A stretch of DNA of 11,136 nucleotides from Verrucomicrobiota bacterium (GTDB lineage Bacteria > Verrucomicrobiota > Kiritimatiellia > UBA8416 > JAIOPI01). Positions within the stretch are counted from its first letter, which is position 1, and each line of letters begins with the position of its first letter. The stretch covers positions 1 through 11,136 of the forward strand of contig JAQCIA010000036.1 in NCBI GenBank assembly GCA_027620105.1, read 5' to 3'. Both the position numbers and the translations under genes were made by a program. Below are positions 6,966 through 11,136 of the stretch, one piece after another. The notes under the pieces were generated by a model that did not search any database, had not been told where the DNA came from, and saw nothing but the letters and a program-made list of their open reading frames with translations.

Positions 6966-7645
6966 CACGCCGCCTCCGCGAGGCCGCGATCCACGCAGCG
7001 CAGGTGGCGGGTGGCGTAGGCGCAGAGGCTGAGGTTGTGCGTGACCAGCATCACGGTGATGCCCTGGCGGTGCAGGGAACGGAAGCAAGCCATGACGCGG
7101 TCCGCGGACGCGGCATCCAGATTGCCGGTGGGCTCATCTGCGATCAGGAGCATCGGCGGGAGCACGACGGCGCGGGCGATGGCCACGCGCTGGCGTTCGC
7201 CAGCACTCAGGACGCGCGCCGGGCGGTCCGCCGTGTCTGCGAGGCCGAATTCATCCAGCAATGCCAGGGCACGGCGGCGAACGTCCGCACGGTCATGGGG
7301 CAAATAGCGGTAGCGGAACATCACGTTCTCCACGACCGAACGGTGCTCCAGGAGGTGGAACCGTTGAAAGATCATGCCGATGTGGTGGCTCCGGACATGG
7401 CGCAACGCGCGCTCATCATTCTGCGGCAGAGCCTTGCCCGCAAAGGCGACGGTTCCCGTGCTGGGGGCATCGAGCAAGCCGGCGATGCTCAAAAGCGTCG
7501 TCTTGCCGGAACCGGACGGCCCCGTGATGACAACAAACTCAGCAGCATGGACCTGCAGATTCACGGCGCGCAACACCTCGACCGGTCCGGCCGGGGTGGG
7601 GTAGGACTTGCCGACGTTAGCGAGGTGGAGGACGGGTGGAGTCAT
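6965..7645 (-). CDS. ABC exporter ATP-binding protein, MacB/LolD family
   Basis: This 226-aa protein is a stand-alone nucleotide-binding subunit that would power the permease encoded next. All motifs are present: Walker A GPSGSGKT (42-49), Q-loop Gln94 in GMIFQRFHLL, ABC signature LSAGERQRV (146-154), Walker B LLIADEP (166-172) with catalytic Glu171, D-loop region GNLD (174-177) and switch His203 in VTHNLSL. The GNLD and short length are typical of the MacB/LolD/FtsE branch. The signature has Ala at the third position and Glu at the fifth (LSAGE for LSGGQ), a tolerated variation. No Shine-Dalgarno precedes the ATG at 7645; upstream is C-rich, then repeat copy B. The stop overlaps the permease ATG by one base. 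The pair probably forms a dimeric ATPase plus permease, exporting to the adaptor and outer-membrane channel encoded upstream. Confidence 0.95.
   Translation of the reverse strand: MTPPVLHLANVGKSYPTPAGPVEVLRAVNLQVHAAEFVVITGPSGSGKTTLLSIAGLLDAPSTGTVAFAGKALPQNDERALRHVRSHHIGMIFQRFHLLEHRSVVENVMFRYRYLPHDRADVRRRALALLDEFGLADTADRPARVLSAGERQRVAIARAVVLPPMLLIADEPTGNLDAASADRVMACFRSLHRQGITVMLVTHNLSLCAYATRHLRCVDRGLAEAA
6973..6977 (-). promoter_or_regulatory. Shine-Dalgarno site deciding the permease start
   Basis: On the minus strand GGAGG lies 7 nt before the ATG at 6965, inside the last codons of the ATPase gene. It is the best ribosome-binding site in the window. It argues that translation starts upstream of the repeat. 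It could be a by-product of the Ala-Glu-Ala codons it overlaps. Confidence 0.6.
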
Positions 7646-7662
7646 GCGAGGGGGTGGGATGG

Positions 7663-7757
7663 GAAACGTTCAATTGCGAACTTCCAACATTCAGCGCGCA
7701 AGTCGGAGCGAGGAGCAATGTGTGTCGTGGCGTCTCCGTTGGACGTTGAACGTTGCC
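7663..7757 (-). repeat. Palindromic intergenic repeat, copy B (between adaptor and ATPase genes)
   Basis: This copy fills most of the 121-bp gap between the adaptor stop and the ATPase start, beginning 9 nt after that stop. Its ends pair perfectly over 9 bp, AACGTTCAA (7665-7673) with TTGAACGTT (7746-7754). A second helix joins TCCAAC (7683-7688) to GTTGGA (7738-7743). On the minus strand it gives the peptide CWKFAIERF, like copy A's RWKLRVERF, but this frame ends at a TGA overlapping the ATPase ATG, so it is not part of the ATPase. Confidence 0.78.
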
Positions 7758-7766
7758 GCGGTTCAC

Positions 7767-8993
7767 TCATGGAAGCAGCACCTTGTCGCCCGGCACCACA
7801 CCGGAGAGAACCTCACAGAAGAGATCGTCGGCGGGGCCAAGCGTCAGGGTGATTTCCTTTTCGCCATCCTTGCCGGCAACGCGGCAGACAGGCGTGTCCC
7901 CGGACCAGCGGATGGCACGGCGCGGAATCAACACGGCGTGATCACGCGCGTAGGCATGCAGGTCCACGCGCACGGTCATGCCAGATCGCAGCAATGCGCT
8001 GGTCGCATCCAGGCGCAGAGTCACACGCAGGAATTTCTGCCAGACGGGGCGGCCGGCGATCGTATAGGCCATGGTCCCGATGGATTCGACCGCGGCCGGA
8101 AAGCGCAGGTCTGGAAAGGCCAGTGGGACGATCTCCGCCTGGAGTCCTTGCCGCACCTGGGACATTTCTGATTCGGGAACAAAGCTATTGACCACGAGGT
8201 TCGACATGTCGGCCACGAGCATGAAGGGCTGATTGCGATAGACCGTGTCGCCAACGCGCACGGTTCGGAACTCACCGCCGACGTGCAAGGGCCGGTAGAC
8301 GACCAGTCCCGGCGTGGTGGCGGTTGTCGTGGCCGTGGCAACCTGTTCCCGGATCCGTGCCAGCGCACGTGCGGCCGCAGCGTGCTCGGCCTCGGCGCGG
8401 GCCAGGGCGGAGGGTTGCAGGCGGTCGCGGGTCCAGACGAGCTGACGGTCCAGGGCTGCCAGTTGGCGTTCCAAGCGCGCGGTTTCGCGTTCCTGTTGGG
8501 CCAGTTCCTGATCCGAGACCAGATCCTCGGCCCGTAGGGCGCGGGTGTCTTCCAGTAATTGCCGCGCCTGTTCCGCCACCGCTGCCGCTTCATCCCGTTT
8601 GAGCGTGAGTGTATCCAGTTCCAGCGGTTGTCCCACATCGCGCAATTCGTCCAGTTGCGCACGGGTCAGCGTGGCATCGCGCTCGAGCGTGATCAGGCTT
8701 TCTTCGAGCGTGGCCGGATCGAAACGCACAAGCACATCGCCGGGCGCCACGACCATGCCCTCGGGCGCCAGTTCCATGATCGCGGACGAGCTGCTCAGCC
8801 GCGCAACCACGGGTACGGCTTGGCGTGATTCGATTTCGCCTTCGTAGCTGGCGCGCACGGTCAAGGGCCCGCGGGTGATGATGTGTGTCGCGGGGGCGTC
8901 CGCCGTCACCGCATCGCGCTGCAGCCAGCGGCCGCCGAGAGGGACGAGGCAACCGCCTAGCGCAAGGACGATCACGAGGTGCGACGTTTTCAT
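7767..8993 (-). CDS. Periplasmic adaptor (membrane fusion) protein, MacA/HlyD type
   Basis: This 408-aa protein would bridge the inner-membrane ABC complex and the outer-membrane channel. Domains in order: a hydrophobic N-terminus (5-19); the first half of the lipoyl domain (about 58-97; GMVVAPGDVLVRFDP); a long alpha-helical hairpin rich in Leu, Glu, Arg and Ala (about 98-225); the second lipoyl half (about 229-262; VRVGDTVYRNQPFMLVADMS); a beta barrel (about 265-345; VPESEMSQVRQGLQAEI); and a membrane-proximal domain with VLIPRRAI (354-361) ending in VPGDKVLLP. Cys15 in LGGC could be a lipoprotein site, though Gly at -2 is not ideal; otherwise the N-terminus is a membrane anchor. The start overlaps the channel gene stop by 4 bp (ATGA). 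No Shine-Dalgarno is seen, so coupling is likely. The adaptor class and the separate ATPase and permease fit a MacAB-like pump. Confidence 0.93.
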   Translation of the reverse strand: MKTSHLVIVLALGGCLVPLGGRWLQRDAVTADAPATHIITRGPLTVRASYEGEIESRQAVPVVARLSSSSAIMELAPEGMVVAPGDVLVRFDPATLEESLITLERDATLTRAQLDELRDVGQPLELDTLTLKRDEAAAVAEQARQLLEDTRALRAEDLVSDQELAQQERETARLERQLAALDRQLVWTRDRLQPSALARAEAEHAAAARALARIREQVATATTTATTPGLVVYRPLHVGGEFRTVRVGDTVYRNQPFMLVADMSNLVVNSFVPESEMSQVRQGLQAEIVPLAFPDLRFPAAVESIGTMAYTIAGRPVWQKFLRVTLRLDATSALLRSGMTVRVDLHAYARDHAVLIPRRAIRWSGDTPVCRVAGKDGEKEITLTLGPADDLFCEVLSGVVPGDKVLLP

Positions 8994-10420
8994 AACGGTT
9001 GGGGCGCTTTCAATTCGTCCGGTGTTTCAATGAGTGTGCCCATGGTGCGCAGGACCCGATAACCGGCCACGGAGGCCTCGGCCGACGCGGCGCTCGCATC
9101 ATTTTGCGCGAGCAGAAACGATTCCTCCGCGTCCGTGACGGAGATGTTGTCCGTGCGCCCCATGCGAAACAGCCGATCCGCCAGTTTGAGCCGGCGGCCC
9201 GCCACGTCGAAGTTCCGCTCAGCAATTTCCAGTTCCTGCACGTCCCGGCGATAGGCACTCAGCGCATCGTACACCTCGCGCGCGATCTGGTCGCGCACGA
9301 TTTCGCCATTCAAGAGGGTCGCCGAGGTGGCGACGGCGGCGGACGCGTATCCCGCCTGATCGCGGCGGCGGAACAAATCGGAATCGCCGCTGAGACCGAA
9401 GAACCAGACGGTGTCGCCAAGGTCTGTGGCTGCGGACAGCCCGCGTCCGGTGCCGCCCTGCTCGACGCCGGTCGAGAGTTTGAGACTGGGCCAGAGGCGC
9501 TTGCGCGCGATGCGCTCGCCGCGGCGGGCATCGACCACATCCTGCATGGCCTGGGCATAGTCCAGGCGGTTGGATAGCGCGGTGGCCGTGGCCAGTTCGG
9601 GCGCGGGCAGTTCGAGGTCGAGGCGTGGCGGTGTGGCGAGGGTGTGGGCGCGTTCCGGTGGTTCGCCGAGCAAATCGGCCAGTGCACGACGAGACGCGTC
9701 CAACTGCGCATGGTGGCCTTCCAGGCTGGTTTGCGCCTGGCCGACCTGCAACTCCACGCGCATCGTATCGAGCCGGGTCGCACGCCCCTGCTTTTCGCGC
9801 AGGGTGGTGAGGCGCTGCAATTTTGCCAGGCGCTGGACGCGCTGGTGGTCGGCCGCGAGAAGCTGCTCCAACCGGAGGACATCCTGATAGCGTTCAACGA
9901 CGGCCAGCACCACGTCCGCCTTGGTGGACTCCAGCAGGCGCAGGGACTGCTGGTAGCGACTTTCCGCGGCGCGGATCGGTTCGAGTTGCACCAGTTTCCC
10001 CGATTCCCGAAATAGCGGTTGGTCAACGCGCACGGAGAGTCGGCTGGTGGTGATGGGCTCCGTGGTGTCGTAGGTGCTGCGCGTGACATTGGCGCCGGCA
10101 CTGATGTCCGTGCCCCACGAAATTTTGCGGGCCACGGAAAGGCCGTAGCCAAGCGTATCCGCATTCTCGCCGGATGTGGCCGTGGTCTGTGGCGACAGGC
10201 GAAAATCGAAGGCGGCTTCCTGCTGCACGATGTCGAATTCGGTGGACTGGGCGTTGAAGCGGGCGCTCAGGACCGTGCGATTGTGCGTGAGCGCGCGCTG
10301 GATGGCATCTGTCAGCGACAGCACCTCGCCGTCGACCGCCTGTGCGCGTGGTGCCGCGAGCAGGAGCGCAATCAGCACGGCGCGGCCCCTTTGGCATTTC
10401 GATGACCAGCAGCGAGTCAC
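8990..10420 (-). CDS. TolC-family outer-membrane efflux channel
   Basis: This 476-aa protein belongs to the outer membrane efflux protein family, trimers of which form a beta-barrel plus periplasmic alpha tunnel. The N-terminus has a basic region (to Arg13), a hydrophobic core AVLIALLLAAP (14-24) and a likely signal peptidase site after AQA (26-28). The mature part opens with LSLTDAIQRALTHNRTVLSA (35-54), the usual first motif. Two similar repeats follow, each a beta hairpin then long helices: GRATRLDTMRVELQVGQAQ (212-230) in the first, and NRLDYAQAMQDVVDAR with KRLWPSLKLSTGVEQ (284-321) in the second. GRTDNISVTDAEESFLLAQ (421-439) is the matching helix start of the second repeat. The start is GTG at 10420, overlapping the upstream stop by 4 bp (GTGA), with a weak GGGGAG 9 nt upstream; the signal peptide supports it. 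It probably exports the pump's substrate out of the cell. Confidence 0.93.
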   Translation of the reverse strand: MTRCWSSKCQRGRAVLIALLLAAPRAQAVDGEVLSLTDAIQRALTHNRTVLSARFNAQSTEFDIVQQEAAFDFRLSPQTTATSGENADTLGYGLSVARKISWGTDISAGANVTRSTYDTTEPITTSRLSVRVDQPLFRESGKLVQLEPIRAAESRYQQSLRLLESTKADVVLAVVERYQDVLRLEQLLAADHQRVQRLAKLQRLTTLREKQGRATRLDTMRVELQVGQAQTSLEGHHAQLDASRRALADLLGEPPERAHTLATPPRLDLELPAPELATATALSNRLDYAQAMQDVVDARRGERIARKRLWPSLKLSTGVEQGGTGRGLSAATDLGDTVWFFGLSGDSDLFRRRDQAGYASAAVATSATLLNGEIVRDQIAREVYDALSAYRRDVQELEIAERNFDVAGRRLKLADRLFRMGRTDNISVTDAEESFLLAQNDASAASAEASVAGYRVLRTMGTLIETPDELKAPQPL

Positions 10421-11127
10421 GGCCGCCGACTCCCCGGCGTCGATTCTTCGGCGTCCCGCTCCAGTTCAAAATATTTCTTCCAGACTTCAAAGGGCAGGTG
10501 CTGGCGGTCATCCCGGGAATCAATGGGGCCCTGGTAGATGATGCGGCCCTTCTGGTCGCGATATGTGTAAATCGTCTCGCCGTCGAGTTGCGACAGGCTC
10601 AAGCTGCCCTCGTCGCCACCGAGTCCGCGAGGCGCCTTGTTGTTGACGGGTACGCCGTCTTGGTACTCGCGCGTTTCGTAGTCATCGGGATTCGTGCTGG
10701 GCAACTGCAGTTTGGCGGCCTCCAGATGTCGACGCACATCTTGCAAAAATGCCTGTTCCTGATGGTCGTCCAGGCGTGCATTGGGCAGGTTGTCTTCGTA
10801 CGCTTCGCGAATGCGATCCACCAGGATGTCGACCTGTTCGGCGGTCATGGCGATGTGATCGTGGTCAGCGGCTAACGGGCTGTCGTCGGCGGCGTGCGCG
10901 GCCAGGGCTTCGGGCCCCAGGGTGGAGCCGAAGCGCACGAGGGGGGGAGGCGCGTTCGTCGCAGCCTCCATGTCGGATTCCACGTTTCCATCGCCTGCGT
11001 CGGCGTCGGCTCTGGGGGCTTCTTCGGGGGCCAGCAAGCTGGTGGCCTGCGCCGGCCGCGGCGAGACCTCAAGCACCAGGGCCAGCGCGATCACCATCGG
11101 GAGCGACCCTATGTGGAACTGCTTCAT
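10417..11127 (-). CDS. Secreted protein of unknown function, first visible gene of the efflux operon
   Basis: I do not recognise this 236-aa protein as a named family. It has a signal peptide, MKQF then hydrophobic MVIALALVLEV (11-21), with a likely cleavage after AQA (26-28). An acidic, low-complexity, Ala- and Asp-rich stretch follows (about 30-90), then a helical segment (about 93-145) with TAEQVDILVDRIREAYED. A compact C-terminal piece (about 171-226) reads as two short strands and a helix: GSLSLSQLDGETIYTYR, KGRIIYQGPIDS, then LPFEVWKKYFELE. From memory a similar 'D-x-x-G-x-hydrophobic-hydrophobic-aromatic-x-GP(I/V)(D/N)' tail occurs at the ends of secreted proteins in planctomycete and verrucomicrobial genomes, but I cannot verify this. 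TGAGGA lies 3 nt before the ATG at 11127. Its stop overlaps the GTG of the channel gene by 4 bp, so it is surely co-translated with the pump. Confidence 0.78.
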   Translation of the reverse strand: MKQFHIGSLPMVIALALVLEVSPRPAQATSLLAPEEAPRADADAGDGNVESDMEAATNAPPPLVRFGSTLGPEALAAHAADDSPLAADHDHIAMTAEQVDILVDRIREAYEDNLPNARLDDHQEQAFLQDVRRHLEAAKLQLPSTNPDDYETREYQDGVPVNNKAPRGLGGDEGSLSLSQLDGETIYTYRDQKGRIIYQGPIDSRDDRQHLPFEVWKKYFELERDAEESTPGSRRP

Positions 11128-11130
11128 CGG

Positions 11131-11136
11131 TCCTCA
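11131..11136 (-). promoter_or_regulatory. Probable Shine-Dalgarno site of the secreted unknown protein
   Basis: On the minus strand TGAGGA is followed by CCG and the ATG at 11127. The spacing of 3 nt is shorter than ideal. The site is at the very edge of the window, so the operon promoter and any genes before it cannot be seen. Confidence 0.4.

Noticed and set aside
6965..7088. Upstream extension of the permease frame to 7088
   Set aside because: This part is encoded inside the 3' end of the ATPase gene in another frame and is rich in Pro, His and Arg; the Shine-Dalgarno and stop-start overlap favour 6965.
6861..7757. The two repeats as a CRISPR array or the ends of an insertion sequence
   Set aside because: There are only two copies, 802 bp apart, with an intact ABC ATPase between them, no transposase and no regular spacers. 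Both point the same way, so they are not inverted ends of one element.
6749..7852. 367-codon plus-strand open frame across permease, ATPase and adaptor genes
   Set aside because: It is antisense to the ATPase, which has every ABC motif. The translated piece over the repeats (for example LGNVQHATSS) comes from the repeat and is not a domain.
7608..8171. 187-codon plus-strand open frame starting in repeat copy B
   Set aside because: It overlaps the adaptor gene in antisense. Its first residues (NVQLRTSNIQRAS) are a translation of the repeat, a frequent source of false gene calls.
9310..10164. 284-codon minus-strand frame inside the TolC-family gene
   Set aside because: It is an alternative frame of a clear outer-membrane channel gene and has a Pro/Arg/Ser/Ala composition typical of shadows.

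Overview
The window is 11.1 kb of GC-rich, gene-dense bacterial chromosome with two converging gene blocks. The organism is Gram-negative in build: it has an outer-membrane efflux channel, a periplasmic adaptor and secreted proteins. FtsZ, FtsA and FtsQ are recognisable but diverged, and the end of FtsZ (EPTIFDGEDFDIPTYVRRG) recalls FtsZ tails of the PVC group (Verrucomicrobiota, Kiritimatiellota, Lentisphaerota). That placement is from memory and tentative. No rRNA, tRNA, CRISPR array, insertion sequence or integrase was seen, and no gene-free stretch exceeds about 125 bases.

Left block, plus strand (1-4366): the distal end of a division and cell wall (dcw) cluster, ftsQ (3' part only), ftsA, ftsZ, then a multi-membrane-spanning GT-C type glycosyltransferase. 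Gaps are 11 bp, a 4-bp overlap and 10 bp, so this looks like one transcription unit. FtsQ belongs to the periplasmic divisome bridge, FtsA tethers FtsZ to the membrane, and FtsZ forms the ring. The glycosyltransferase probably uses a polyprenyl-phosphate sugar, but its acceptor is unknown.

Right block, minus strand (11127 down to 4398): a secreted protein of unknown function, a TolC-type outer-membrane channel, a MacA/HlyD-type periplasmic adaptor, an ABC ATPase, a separate MacB/FtsX-type permease and an MFS transporter. The first three genes overlap by 4 bp each and ATPase and permease by 1 bp. The middle four can form a complete three-part export pump across both membranes. The substrate cannot be read from sequence.

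The most unusual structure is a pair of related, roughly 95-bp palindromic repeats in the same orientation, one on each side of the ABC ATPase gene. Each begins 9-10 nt after the stop codon of the preceding gene. One lies between genes. The other is open in the permease frame, behind a good Shine-Dalgarno sequence, so it appears to encode about 32 residues of the permease N-terminus. The FtsZ also deviates at several nucleotide-pocket and T7-loop positions. I see no clear new defence or mobile system here.
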